A DNA stretch of 64,000 nucleotides, from assembly GCF_950023065.1 (NCBI RefSeq), contig NC_088681.1, positions 48,270,836 through 48,334,835 of the forward strand, in the 5' to 3' direction. Below are positions 22,060-35,237 of the stretch, one piece after another. Made by a program: the position numbers and the translations under genes. Source of the stretch: Planococcus citri (Eukaryota > Arthropoda > Insecta > Hemiptera > Pseudococcidae). Under the pieces are notes generated by a model, which was not told where the DNA came from, ran no database searches, and saw nothing but the letters and a program-made list of their open reading frames with translations. Numbering within the stretch: the first letter of the stretch is position 1; the number at the start of each line of letters is the position of its first letter.

Positions 22060-23990
22060 TCATGAATGACTGAATTGTTTTACTCATCGCCTCGCGAACG
22101 AATCATTCAGATCATTTTGACCTCTCAAGTTTGGCTGGAATTTCATTAAATGTAGTTTTTGTTTGAGAGAATGATTTCCAGATTTCGATGATTGTGAATT
22201 ACTGAATCATTTTGCCCATTGTTTTGCGAACGAACGATTCGTTCAGATTCTTAAGATGACTTAGCCAGAATTTGAATATTATGTACTTCCTTGTCTTGGT
22301 TTGAGCTAACTATATGAAAAAAAATCATTTGAATCGTTTGTGAATAATTGAATCATTTTGCCCATTATCTAGCGAACGAATAAATCACTCGGATTCTTGA
22401 ACGACTTGACTAAAAATTTGAATTTTTGATTTGATTTGATCAAAAGCTTATTATTCAAGAAAAAAAATCATTTTTAATCGTTTATTGTGATAATTGAATC
22501 ACTTTGCCCATCATCTCGCGAACGAATAAATCACTCGGATTTTTGAATGACTTGACCAAAAATTTGAATTTTAGATTTGATCGAAAGCTTATTCAAGAAA
22601 AAAATCATTTTCAATCGTTTGTGAATGATTGAATCACTCTGTCCATTGTCTCGCGAACGAATGAATCACTCGAATTCTTGAACGACCTGGTTAAAACTTG
22701 AAATTTGAATACTTGAATGTTGATTTGATCAATTATTGTTTCTGAAAAAATTACTTTGATCGTTTGTGAGTTACTGCATCGTTTTGCGCAGTGTCTCGAA
22801 CGAATGAATCATTCGCATTTTTTTACGACTTGGTCAGCATTTGAATATTTGATTAAAACTTGAAAGTTGTTCACGACTGCCTGTCTGAGAAGAGATTTGA
22901 ATTGTTTTGCCCGTTTTCTTGCGAACGATTGAATCACTCGGTTTCTGATTTTCGAACAATTGAACGACTGTGCTGGTATTTGAAAATCTTATCATGTAAT
23001 TTGATTTAAAATTTGTTTTTGAAAAACTCAACTGAATCTTTTGTGAATGATTGAATCGTTTTGCTCACAGCTTCGTCCCTCGTGAACGAATTATTCGGAT
23101 TTTTGAACGTCTTAGCTGGAATTTGAATTCAAGATTGAATCAAAAATTGAAGTTCTCGTGAGGACATCTTTGAATCGTTTTGTTTTTTGCTTTGGACGAT
23201 TCATTTTAAGAAATGAAATCATTCTTGAATCTTGAAAATTGAAAGCCTTGATCAGAACTTTTATTTGTTCATAAAGAAATTATTTGAATGAACGACTGAA
23301 TCATTTCCTCTGTCACGATTCATTCGAGATTACGAATTTGTGAACATTTAATTTATTGTTTAATGATCAGAAAAAAATCAATTGAAGCTCTTGTGAACGA
23401 CGGATTCGTTTTGCCCAATATCTCTTAAATGATTTTTTTTTGAGAAGAGATGAACTTGTTTTTGAACTACGAGTAATTTTTTGGTAGGTATTTTGATTTT
23501 CGAAGTTGACAGGAATCAGGAAATGAAAAACCATTCAAATCACTTGTGAACAACTGAATCATTTTGTCCATTGTCTTAATCATAAATTGATGATGTCGTT
23601 CTCTTATAAATCGTTAAATCCTTAAATTGATTCACAACTGACCCTGATGATTCAGAAATTCAGAATAAGTCATTCGTTCAAAACTTCAAAAGCAATACTC
23701 TTCAGTAGTCATCACTGAACTGAATCATTAGCCAAAGAAGTTGAAAAATCGTTCGGGAACGTCTGATTTGATCATGTTGGAATTTGAGCTCTGACCAACT
23801 CAGTTGTTCTCCGTCAGATGATTTTGGTAGCTTGAACGATTGAATCAGTTCTCCTTTTTGTCTTCGTCAGCGAATCATTCGATTATGGATTAAACGATTC
23901 ATTGTTTTCAGGAGTCGTTCATTTGCGTTTTTGTACCATTATTAGCATTGTGTTTGTGTAGTTCAATTGAAATTCATTGGTGAACGACTG
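22060..23990 (+). repeat. Degenerate tandem array with GAACGAATGAATCA core, ~130-145-bp period
   Basis: The word group TTTTGCCCATTGTCTCGCGAA, CGAATGAATCACTCGGATTC and TTGAACGACTTG recurs near 22085, 22215, 22365, 22510, 22645, 22790, 22915 and 23070. It becomes more diverged to about 23990. Between cores lies a less conserved TTTGAATTTTTGATTTGATC spacer with GAAAAAAATCATTT. There is no coding content. The interval looks like an old satellite-like array. Confidence 0.7.
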
Positions 23991-24000
23991 AATCGCTCTG

Positions 24001-24330
24001 ATTCGTTCTCGAATGATTCGTTCGTGATGATTCATTCGTTCGCGAACGATTTTGTTCGTTTTATTTTTTATTTCTCATTTCATTACCAAAGTTATCTGAA
24101 AACAAAAAAATAATATTCGCAGTCAAATTAACCATCTGAGACTCGGTTAAATCACCGAATCGCTCCAATTCGTTCTCGAATGATTCATTCGTTCGCGAAC
24201 GGTTTTGGGGTTTTGTTCGTTTTATTTTTCATTTTCTTATTTCATTATCAGAGTTGTCTGAAAACAAAAAAATAAAGATATTCTCAGTCGAATTAACCAT
24301 GAAACTAGGTTAAATGAAAATCGTTCTCGG
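24001..24330 (+). repeat. Direct duplication, two ~165-bp copies
   Basis: ATTCGTTCTCGAATGATTC is at 24001 and 24168. Each is followed by GTTCGCGAACG, TTTTGTTCGTTTTATTTTT, CTGAAAACAAAAAAATAA and AATTAACCAT. The GTTCGCGAAC palindrome is present in both copies. Confidence 0.75.
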
Positions 24331-24339
24331 TGATTCGTT

Positions 24340-26890
24340 TTGACTTTATATCCTGTAGAAGCTTGCAATTTCATTCGAAGGAGAGTAATCCAAGTTTCTT
24401 TTAGAACAATTCTTCCAATTTCGAATTATATTAGCCATGACGCAGTTTATGTGAAAAAAAAATAGTTTTAATTTCGTTTCAAAAGCTTATCTGAACATGA
24501 CCCGCGAAACTTCTCACCTTCTTACACACTCTTCCCATCTATATTTAAATTATCTAATCGTTGATTTCTGCACTTGTCAATTTTTCTCAGAACGCGATTC
24601 TTAATGCACCTGCGTTAATTTTGCGTAAAAGTTGGAAAAAGTCGCCTTTCGCCAGACAGATTGAAAAATTACGAGAAAAAAATTGCACGATAACGAACGA
24701 AAGTAAATAACAAGAGAAAAAAAATGATTACCTAATTACCAAGAATTTAAAAAAAGAACGAAAAATTATATTATCAGGAAATTCCGATTAAGAAGTAATT
24801 GTGCTCGGTAATATACTACGTACATACAGTGTGTGTGCTTTTTTTATTCTTTTTCTTTTTTCTTTTTTTTTTTATTATTCTTTCTTCATTACAATTATAA
24901 TGCCAATGTGCAGCACGCAGCAATAATCAGAAATAGTAATAAAATAATTAAACGAACGCGGACGCGCGCGTTCTCAATTCATAAACAAATAGCTCGTAAA
25001 TCGAGTTTAATAATAAAGGGAGAAAAAAAGGCACTCGATGGGTGGGGGGAAGGGAGAGGGGAAACAAACGAAGGAAAAAAACTGCAGATCGCAAAAAAGC
25101 CTAATTAAGCGAAACTTTTTAAACGTTCGAGGCTGGTTGGCTGATCGTGCGATCGTGTATTATCAGTTGTTATGTTTCGCTAATAATGTTAGCATAATAG
25201 ACGAGTTTATTATTGTGTATTAAAAATTGCACCGTATTTATGACGATTTAACGAGCTTCCATACAGTGAAGGAGAGAAAAAAAGGCGTAAAGAGAAAAAA
25301 ATTACTGTAATTACGCGATACACATACTCATATGTGTACTTAAATGTAAGTAAAGTACTGGTGTTGGCGATGGCGGTCGTATAATTTTTTTTATGTAATT
25401 GATTACGCGTCTGCGGTTATACTCGTAATATATGTTCGCGTTTATTTGCATGTGCAATTTTTCAACTTGTTCAGAAGTTTGACCAGTTGCACTCGAATGT
25501 GCTCGAAGATGATGATGATGATGGCAGGTTAAAGGTCCATCTTTCGTATTTCCTCTTGTCCTCTTTCGTCTTCTTTCTGGTTTTTATTGAAAAAATCGAT
25601 TTATTGGCTAAAGCTGGGTATAGTGATTGAAAAGCCAGGCAAATGGATCAAGTCTGGAGCAGGGTAGAAAAAAAATAAAGGATTTTTAGCGAAAATTTAC
25701 GAGCTCGTGTCTTCTCGTTTCGACATTTAACCAAGGTCGATTCGTAATATACGTATAAAGGTTAATAATGTATACAAGATACGATAAATTGAACAAACAA
25801 ACGGGTTTATACCTACTTATGTAAATGTATTATTTTTGCTCTCGAATCATTTAATGCCTTTTTTCTCTTCTCCTTCTTTCACCTTTCTGCAGGCAGATTG
25901 TCTGCTACGATCGTCGTATTACTCTCGTACTGTTTATAATTCCTAATAATAATTTTAATTAGAATCGACAACGTGTCATTTTCCCATCCCATCTTCTCTC
26001 GTGCTTCATCATTTTATCAGATTCAATTAGTGTAACGATTAATTCTTTATTGATTTGCTTTCCGTGTGATTATCATTGGTTCATGAAAGCAGAAGTGTCG
26101 AGCGTTGTACGATTAAAGTCGAATCGAATCGAATCGTCAATGTAATGCAGATCAATGTGGACTGACTGACTGACTGACTGAATGAGTAATCGTGTGATAA
26201 AGGTATGAATGCTCGGAATGATGAGAATGGAATTACAGTGGAGAGAATGTTACCAGTCCTGTGGTCATTTAATTGATATCGAATGTGTTCTGATGTGTAG
26301 TTTGATCGATTCGATGGTGTACAGGAACTTGCTCTGTGGTGTGGTTTGTGCGGTGAGACGTGAGAGTGAGAAATTCTGAGACAAGTGATTCAGAGATAGG
26401 TATCAGTGTTGAATGCAGGAATGATTGATGTAATTTTTCATTGGAGTAGAAATTAAAAATCATTCGAGTAACAATTAGAAATTTTCAATCGAATTCAATT
26501 ACAATGATATGGGACGATCTAAAAATTCAGGATTGAAATTAGTCAAAATACTTGTAAGTAAAATCGAATGTAAGAGCCTAAAAGAGGGAGTAGTGAGTAA
26601 TTTTTGCGAATTTGTGCTTGACGAATAATGTTTTATTTCAGTCGTTCCAAAATTTTCAGCATCAGACATAGTTCAATGGTCATCAGGATGAGGGATGAAG
26701 AAATCATCGATTTAATTTTATTCAAGGTTAGATTTAAGTGGAGTAGATGCATCATCGAAATGCCCAAATTTTCAAGCTGCATCTTATCGACACATTAAGT
26801 CTATTACTGTCTCACAGAAGGACCTCCCGAACTTCTCAAATCAACTTTTCTGGTCTCACTTTGATGACAGAGTAATTTTTTAAGGACTTT
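24340..26890. other. Unique DNA with microsatellites, no gene seen
   Basis: Simple repeats include (GAT)n near 25507 and (ACTG)n at about 26158-26181. CpG-containing stretches at 24950-25450 look unique. No frame resembles a known protein. Confidence 0.45.
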
Positions 26891-26897
26891 TTTTTGC

Positions 26898-26990
26898 AGA
26901 TATCCCGACAAAATTTTAAATTTTGAAAATTTTCATTGACGTAGCATCCCGACAAAATTTTAAATTTTGAAAATTTTCGTTGACGAAGCC
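26898..26990 (+). repeat. 45-bp tandem duplication
   Basis: ATCCCGACAAAATTTTAAAT plus TTTGAAAATTTTC(A/G)TTGACG is present twice back to back, starting near 26902 and 26947. Confidence 0.8.
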
Positions 26991-27039
26991 TTTATTGATG
27001 TAAAATTACGAGAGTGAAGTCGAAAAAATTGCGCGCCAG

Positions 27040-28060
27040 GAGTGCCAAAACTAAAGGTGATATTTTGTCGCTTTTTCAAAATTTTGGTTGTACTTAATTA
27101 CCTTTTGAAATTTTTATTTATTAAATTTTTTCCAAATCTTGAACTAATTTCTTTTTAAAAAAAAATTAAAAATCTCGTTTTATTTCAAAATTGCTGAAAA
27201 TTGTCGCTTTTTAGCAAAAAAGTTTCGAAAAGTTTCCCTTTTACCTTGTTGTAAAAATTGCTGAAAATCCTCGCTTTTCTGTCAGAAATGTCAAAAAACT
27301 TGCTCGTCATGCTTTTTGCTTAAAAATTCAAAAAAAGCCTCACTTTTTTTAGCAAAAGTCTCCGGTTTTTATCAAAAAGTACTTAAAATTGTCCTTTTTT
27401 TTTTTGCAAAAAATTCCAAAAATTTATTTATAAATACCCTAAAAATTTTGCTTTTTTTTAGAAATTTTTAAAAAGCCCCGTCTATTTTCGAAATTGGCAA
27501 AGCTTTGCCCTTGGCCAAAAATTGCAAAAAGCACTCATTCTTGGACAAAAATTTTTAAAACTATTTGTATTTACATAAGAGACCTGAGCTGTATTTTGTT
27601 AAAATTTTAAAGTCTTAATTTTGTCTTAAGTTAGTAAAAAAAATTCATTTATTTCTAAAAAAATCAGCCTGAAGTCTCATTTTTTCGCTAAAAGTTGCTG
27701 AAAAACTCTGCCTTTTGTCATAAAATTTGTATAAATCTTGAATATTTTGAAAAACTGCTGAAAATGTTCACTTTTATCTTGAAAAGTTTTGTTTTTTGCT
27801 GAATTGTCAGCCTTGCTTTTTACTAAAAATTACCCGTTTGTTGAAAATTGCCAAAAATTCTCACTTTTTTGCCCACAACATGTCTTAAAACCTTCATTTT
27901 TACTAAAAAGTCAAGAAAAAAGTTGTCTTCTTTTTGGATAAAATTGAAACCATATGTCACTTTTTTGTCGATAATTTCCAAAAAGTCCTGCTTTTCGCAA
28001 AAATTGTCAAAGTCTCGATCGAGTTTTAAAAATAAAATTTCCTGCATTAACATTTTTTGC
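27040..28060. repeat. Degenerate minisatellite-like array (GCAAAAATTGCxxAAAA motif)
   Basis: Variants of AAAATTGCTGAAAAT and TCGCTTTTTAGCAAAAA recur every 30-50 bp. There is no fixed period and no coding content; the frames at 27823-28081 are translations of the array. A similar array in opposite sense is at 58980-59720. Confidence 0.55.
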
Positions 28061-28279
28061 TTATGTTTTGTATTTCTTTAGGTTTGGTTGTTACTGAAGT
28101 CACCTTTTTTTTTTTTTTTGACATTAAAATTAAGTAGGAGCTTTGAAACGTGTACCTATTTCCTTCACTCTTCTCATCGATCTTTATCCTGATAGACTGA
28201 ATAGACTGAAAATACATAGAATTTCTGGTTTTCGTCACAGAAAACTGATTTTATGAGAAAAATTGAGAGCCTTCAAAAA

Positions 28280-28640
28280 AATTAAAATGAACTAAATTTT
28301 AGTGCAATATCCAGATTTACATAAGGAAACCTTTGAACTCACATTCTCCAATTCAAACGAAACAAATCTAAATTGGAATAATGTACTAAAATCTCTTTCA
28401 TCAAAATCATTTCAAGTGCTAGAGTTCATTTTTGAATTTTTAAAATATTTGGAAATTCATCAAAAATCCTTTCAGGTCAATTTTCCAATTGTTTTCACGA
28501 AATACGAAATTTTTTTGTGCAAAGTGAACTAAACATTGTGAATAATTCCTTCAATTCAACTCCCTTACTTATATCAACAATTTTCAATTTTGAGCTATTC
28601 TGGAGCCTCCAGAAATCGCTCTGGAAGGACCAAATTTGCA
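28280..28640 (+). repeat. Family-B repeat copy
   Basis: It contains the ordered words CATTCTCCAATTCAAACGAAAC, GCAAAGTGAACTAAACATTG, TTCAATTCAACTCCCTTA and CTGGAGCCTCCAG, shared with 6930-8390 and 58490-58790. No coding sequence. The frame at 28302-28532 is the repeat itself. Confidence 0.6.
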
Positions 28641-28649
28641 ATTTTCATA

Positions 28650-30540
28650 AAATTTCACTTCAGTTAAGTCAGTATTTTTTTCGTTTTTGGTCATTTTTGA
28701 ATTATTTTCATATTCAAAGGTCGAGAAAATTGTTGACTACTTTGTGGATTTCTTTTTTCTCCTCATCTTTTTAGATTGAAATTTCATTGGGAATTGTAAC
28801 ACGTCCATTCAAACCTATTCATAGGTACGTAGTTGGACTTGGAATAACTAGAAGGTAGAAGCTCTGTTTATAAAATTTATTTTTGCAGCAATTGTCTAAA
28901 AAAAATTCTCTTCATTCATCGTCTTAACAGCCTAATTCACAAAACCGAAATCCAATTTATTTTTAAATCGAATTCCACTGCCTTGAGAGAACATCGTATT
29001 TCATAAACTTTTGATGTTACAGTGCTTCGTAGAGTGCTGCTATAATTATCCTAATTCGATTACAAAATTTCTTATTCGCGTGGGGTTTAATTAAATCGTA
29101 GACAACTTTGTGTATAAGGGTGAAAGTCATCGTGTAGGTATAAATAAAATAAGGGATTTGTACGCTCGTGTATTTCCACATCCAATCTTGTTTATCAATC
29201 TTCATTGGTATTTGTTCGCTATTTTAGATTACCAAAAATTATTTCCGGATTGCTGAGCTGGCTGAATAATTCTTGAAACTCAAAAAGTAAAATACATGTA
29301 TCACCATACAATGTATGTTATCATAGTTTATAAATTCGGAATTATTATGGATAACGAAAACAAGCTACTAATGGAAAAATGAAAGAGAAGCGACAGGATG
29401 TGATAAAAAATCTTCATAGAGATGTAGAAGAAGCGCCATTTTTCTTTTCCACTTATCTTATTTGGTTTTTTCTTTGTATGAGCTACACAAAAATGGTGCA
29501 ATAAAAAATAACTTTTATCCTCGTCATGATTTTTTTTGACATCGGAAAAATTGATTAAAAAATACGAAATAACCTTTATCTATATATTTGTTCAATTGCG
29601 TATTTAGTAATTAATCGATGAGTAATTTGGTAGAAATTCGAGAACTACATAGGTGCTAGTCTTTGATATTCTAATTCGTTCGTCCTTGAAAAAAATGGCC
29701 CATAGGGAAATTTCACGATCATCTATACGTTGAATAAATATTGTAAAAGCTCGATTATAAATATAGATCGAGACGACGAAAAGAAGAAACCAGCTCGGCG
29801 TTGTTGGTATATTCGAGTATAACGAGTAAAAACAAGTACATAAATTTCATTAGGTATGCTCGATAAAGCGGTATAATTTGTTTGATAGAAATACTATTCA
29901 CGTAAACTAGAGAAACACACTGTATAGTGTAAATGTGCATAAAGTGTCGACGATGATACGACAACGACAGACATAGCGCAAGATACCGCCATCACTTTAG
30001 GCTCGACGTGTTATTAGCGAATAACTTATGTATCTTATATGCTGGAATACGAGAAGATGGGTATAGAGAATTAGAGATACATATATAGAGAGAATAGCTT
30101 CGTGTATTAATGCGGTATGGCGCCTATGGACCGGTTTATTAATGGTGATCCCGGATTATAGGCGAATATTTCGTTGACATTATTGGTATTTGTGTTTGAT
30201 TTGTCGGCAACAACAGCCACCATTAGGAAGATGTGTGTAGTGTGTACGTTGACCTAGTAATCGAAGCTTAGTCGAGAGTCGCCAAATTGTGACTGTATCT
30301 TGTGCTGAAAGAAGATTATAGAGGTGATCGTTTGAGAATACTAGCGTCAGAGTTTTAGTCTATGGAATATGGTTTATGGAATTGCAATTAGTTTAGCTGT
30401 GCAAGCTTGATATGTGCTAACGATAAGTGCTGTGATGAGACAGGTTGTTCCGAGATGAAGAGAATATTTTTGATTATCGTATCTCTACCTGTAGGTACTA
30501 ATTCAATTTGCCAAGGTCAATCAACTGTACTAACTTATGG
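28650..30540. other. Unique DNA, no gene seen
   Basis: No recognisable coding sequence is present. CpG-containing stretches near 29900-30330 look unique rather than repetitive and could be regulatory. Confidence 0.45.
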
Positions 30541-32220
30541 AATTTATAAGGATTTCACGTTGATTTTTTACTTTTGAATATTATGCTCAGATTATTTATG
30601 GATTTTTTTTCTCACAATTTTGGGTGAAAATTCGGACTTGGAATGTATTTCCTGATGATTTTAGAATGTTCATTAATCCAAAATTAATTTTTGTGCAATT
30701 TCTTGACGATTTTTTATGGATTTTTCATGATTCTTCGATGATTTTTCAGATTTTTAGTAGGTAGGTTTCTCTACAATGATGCATAAAGTTTGTGATGATT
30801 TCATAGCGATTTTTCAACGACCCTTTATAATTTTCTAGTAATTTTATGATTTTATTCGTGAATTTTTCAATTTTCTATCAATTTTTTTTTATCAAAATTG
30901 ATTTCCACGCTATTTTCCTGCAAACTAGGATTTTTTTGTAAAAAAGAGAGGAAGGAGTGATGTTCAAAATGTTTGATTGATTTTCAAATTTTTCAACCTT
31001 TTCCTCTAAATAATGATTTTGATATAATTTTTTAGATCTAAAATTGATTTTTAAGCAATTTTCTGATTATTTTATTTAGAATTTTTTACAGTTTTTTTTT
31101 CATTTTTTAAATTTTGAACAGGTTTTCATGAGACTTTGAAACGATTTTCTATCTCATTTTTCAACGACTTTTGATGGGTTTCTTCATAATTTTTTGATTT
31201 CTAGTGGATTTTTTATGACTTTAAATTAATGACTTTTGGGTCGCCAGATGATTTTAAGACGATACTGCTTTGATTTTAAATTGATTTTCTGTTTTATTTT
31301 CTAATTATTTTTGATGGACTCCTTTTTAATTTTCCATTTTTATGTATTTTATGGATAGTTTTTGATATTTTGATGGTTTTCTGATTTTTATCGGATTTGT
31401 TTAAAATTTTAGGTATTTTTGATAGATTTTGATTTCTGTAGCCTAAATATTGTTTTTTTTTACTTTTTTTTTTTTTTTTGGATTTTCGGACACTTTTTTG
31501 AGTGATTTAATTTACTTGTCGTTGCTTATAAAATTGTCGAAAATCAAGATGATTCTCCAATATTACTTCTTTTAAATATTCAAACAATTTTGTCCTCTAC
31601 GTAGACCTTTTTTTTTGGGGGGGGGGTGTGGTGATGAGGGGAGGGGGGGTTTCTTGTCCTGATTTGGTTCGGATAACGCTGATCTGCATCTAATCTTACA
31701 ATATTTTGTCTGAGTTTTAAGAAGTTGAAAAAAATTACGATATAAGTCCTGAAAAAAAAACTGAAAAAAAAATTATAATTTCAGACATGTTATGGTTAAG
31801 ATTAAATATTAAGACTTTCTCGAACTCGAAAAAAGTTGATGAATTGCCAAAAAGCCAAACTTTAAAAAACAACTTTCCAACGTTTGGTCAGATCTTTGAA
31901 AACTTATACACAAAAATTCCTGTCAAGAAGTCAAGTTGAAGTTGTACTTGAATTTTTGCATAATTTTCTAATTTATAACGAATTGATTTTGTGATGATGA
32001 TTTTCCGAAGGGTTTTTCTCAATTGAACAGCCTTTTTTAGTTTCATTTTGAGTATTTAAAGAATTTTCTTGTGTCAATTTTGAGTGAATTTTTGATTAAT
32101 TGGGTATTTTTGCGCAATACTAGGGCAATTTTTTAATCTCAAGTGGATTTTAAAACAATTTCTGATCAGGTTGAATAAATTTTTTCTTAATTTAGGAGCT
32201 TTTTAATTTAATTTTTTTTT
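30540..32220. repeat. T-rich degenerate simple sequence (GATTTTT/AATTTT)
   Basis: Long runs of GATTTTTGATGATTTTTC-like words occur with no fixed period. The same texture resumes at 33340-33870, so the intervening 32441-33331 block probably interrupted one continuous stretch. No genes. Confidence 0.5.
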
Positions 32221-32440
32221 TTTTTTTTTAATATATTGTTTAAACAGTCACAAGGTATTAGATACATAAGTGACTTGATATCAGTAAATATACATCTTAA
32301 ATTAAATCATTGTACTTAATATCTCGAATAAATTTAAGTAGGTAGTTCACAATAATTATTTTCTAAAAAAGGATTTGGGATGAACTGATGAACATTTTTT
32401 CAAAAAAAAAAAATATATATATAAATACACGTACCTAGTA

Positions 32441-32750
32441 CCTTGTGGTGCCCGGGTCTTTTATGGTAATTGTGGTGCCCGCGTACATAGAGGATCATAT
32501 ATATATGTATGATAAAGGTGTTTTGGAGCAGTTTATTTTTTTTAGGGTTTTTAGTCATAGTGGTGCCCGTTATATAAACTTGGTACTTGTGGTGCCTGCC
32601 TCAAAAATTTTTTTTTCACCTTAGAGTGCATTTCATGAAATTCTACATCGTTTTATATAAAAAGACCTTGTGGTGCCCGATTTGGGCGCCACAAGCCCAA
32701 AACCGGGCACCACAATGACTACGTATACTTAAAACGGGCACCACAATGAC
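32441..32750. repeat. Cluster of TTGTGGTGCCCG in both orientations
   Basis: Forward motifs lie at about 32441, 32470, 32557, 32586 and 32666. Reverse motifs (CGGGCACCACAA and the related GGGCGCCACAAG) lie at about 32684, 32704 and 32735. The 32666/32704 pair can form a hairpin. The spacing is irregular, so this is not an ordinary tandem repeat. Confidence 0.7.
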
Positions 32751-32764
32751 TATTAGTTTAAATC

Positions 32765-33331
32765 TATATGAGAGGCGTTTTGCGATATGGGTCCTTGTGG
32801 TGATTCGATGTTTTTTTTTTTATTATTGACGATTCCGGCTTACTTTTTCACGAGAAATCGAATGGTGCAATCAGATTTCGCCTATCTCATCAACTTCTCG
32901 TTTAAAAATCACTTGAACATGAATACTCAAAAACTCACATTTTTGGGAAATCGAAAAACAAAGTAATTTGTTTGTTTTTGATTTAAAAAAAAAAAAAAAA
33001 AAAGGTCGATGGAAAAATTATTTTATTGTTGTTACCTACGTAAAATTTCATGGCGAATCCAAATTTCTCGTTATTTTTTTGCGGGGTAGTCTGTAACGTT
33101 GTGTAAATTCGGCTGTTCACCACAAGGTCCCTTTTCTAAATCACGGATGTCAGGCGATGATGAACGAATTTCGTCAAAATTTCCCATCCAACCTATGCGC
33201 AAGACAACACTGCACCCAAAAATCAAAAAAAAAAAAAAATCGAAAAAATCGAAGCAATTCGATGTTTTCTCTCTCCTGAAAAAATCGAAATATCACCACA
33301 AGGGCCCTTATCGCAAAACCCCTCTCATATA
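32765..33331. repeat. Inverted-end segment with GTGGTGA motifs
   Basis: The left end, TATATGAGAGGCGTTTTGCG then CCTTGTGGTGAT, is mirrored at the right by ATCACCACAAGGGCCC then CGCAAAACCCCTCTCATATA. A further inner TTCACCACAAGGTCCC is at 33116. The similarity is confined to about 45 bp at each end. The interior is unrelated between halves and non-coding; the frame at 33099-33338 crosses an A run and is not convincing. It may be a small transposon. Confidence 0.5.
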
Positions 33332-33339
33332 TATTTGAT

Positions 33340-34860
33340 GAGAATTTTTGAATTTTTCATTAATTTTGGACGAATTTTCTCGAGATTTGGAAACAAATTT
33401 TGAGACGAATTTTTAAAAGAGTCTTAAACAAGTATTCTAAAAGATTTTTCATTGAATTAAAATTCGTCGTAATTTTCTGTCAATTTTATAATTTTTTTGA
33501 CTGATTTTTGCTTGATTTTGTATCAATTTTCTTTGATTTGAAAATTATTTTTGCAATTCATCTACTGCATTTATAGGGTAGTCATTTTTATTGAGTTACA
33601 TTCTCACGATTTATTGCGATGATCTTTCAATTTCGATTTCTGATTGAAATTGTGACGATTCCTAAACGATTTTTGATAGATTTTTTCATGGTTCTCTGAT
33701 TTTGATTGCATTCTCTTGAAATGTATTCAACTTTCAGCTATTGCGATTCAATTTTCGAATTTTGGATGAAAATTTTAGTTTAATTAATTTTTTAATTTCA
33801 TGCGAGTAGTTTTTATATGATCTCAAATCAACTGACTTTTCAAATCTTTAAAAAATTCAAAAACATCGAATTAGCATGATACCTATCTTTGTTACCTACC
33901 CACTGTTGAAAAAATCCATTGAAGTTGAAGAAACCTGTATTTATTCGAAATGACGCATTTTGTTGGCATTTTAGTGGAAAATACGCATGAATGAAAGTTT
34001 TGCTACAACAATATCATTGAAAATGACCACATTGTTAAAAATAGTATAAAAATATGTACGTCATTATGGCCATGGCGATCGTTTTAGCCATTTTAGACGG
34101 ACAAAATTATCAGTGAGCCACTGAGCTGTGAATGTGAAGGCACATTATCCAACTTAAAGTTTTCAATCGGATTTCTCTTTCGCTCATAAAACTGTTAATC
34201 GAATTAGAAACAACTTTAGTCGAAAAAGAAAAAACAAAGCACATAAACACGTTGTAAAATTATTTATAACCATAAAGTGGCTTATTCGGTTTCCCAAAAA
34301 TTGCCTTCTAAAATGAATGACATGGCACGTGCGTCACCGTTTTGTTTGTCAGCCCAGCCTGGCGTCGCGTCGTTGAAAAGGGAAAAAAACGCTGGCGTAT
34401 TCTTATATACCTTTTATGGCATCTTTGACAACACTATAACGATACCAAAGATGTGTGACTATTTGTATTGTACACCTATTCTCATACTCGTTCAAATTGT
34501 AACACGATATGATTGATTGTGTCGATATGAGATGTATGTGTAAGATGTGTAATAAAAATTTGCTTGAATTACGAATTTATAAATTAATATACTCGTACAT
34601 TGTATGGCGATTGGTGATAATGATGACCTGTCAATGTACTCGGCGATGATAAGTTTTAATAATGTGGGACTGGGTGTACCGTATAGTCTTACGAGAATTA
34701 CAAAATATTATGTAGAAAAATAACACTTTTTTCGTCGACGATGCAGAATGAACTCAACTTATACTATTGAAAATAGTACAAAGAGAATTGAATTCTTCGA
34801 CCCATGTTTTAAATTAGTGATTTGATGAATCGTGACATTTTTGTTGATTTTTTTTTTTCT
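33340..34860. other. T-rich then unique intron-like DNA
   Basis: The first 500 bp repeat the texture of 30540-32220. The rest (33880-34860) is unique and ends in a pyrimidine tract leading to the 3' splice site at 34867. The frame at 34277-34516 has no family features. Confidence 0.4.
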
Positions 34861-34867
34861 TTTTCAG

Positions 34868-34944
34868 GTTACGTATTCTATATTGCCGAATCGAATGGCC
34901 TGGATATTCAGCTTATCTAAGAAGTTTTTTTCCAATTAGAAATG
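34868..34944 (+). other. Candidate 77-bp exon ending in the start codon
   Basis: A strong 3' splice signal (long T/C tract, then TTTTTCAG) precedes the segment and GTAAGT follows at 34945. The last three exon bases are ATG, preceded by GAA, so there is a purine at -3. An in-frame TAA at 34918-34920 lies 24 bases upstream of the ATG, as expected of a 5' UTR. The initiator codon would therefore be complete at the exon end (phase 0). The candidate exon at 60040-60100 starts with G and is open only in phase 0. Joined, they would place ATG before GTG AGT ACG, giving the N-terminus M-V-S-T. The protein is not recognised. Alternative: the signals are chance; without RNA data this remains a model. 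Confidence 0.5.
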
Positions 34945-35237
34945 GTAAGTTGTTTTTAAAGTTTCATTAGAGTGTAGATATGATGTATTATTTTAATAAC
35001 TACGAGCAATCAATTTACTAATGTCATACGATCGAAGTGCTTATACGTATACCTTACCTATAGGTATAAAACTGCATTAGTTTTTGATGCGCCTGCTATT
35101 TTGTTTAATCAGCTCGAATCTTTTGAGGGTAACTTAATTTTTATTAGTAATTCAGTTTAAACGTTGATGTATGATATCGAGATTTTAATTGGATTATCCT
35201 GGAGTCGAACCAGATCCCTAGAGAAAAGATGGCGTAG

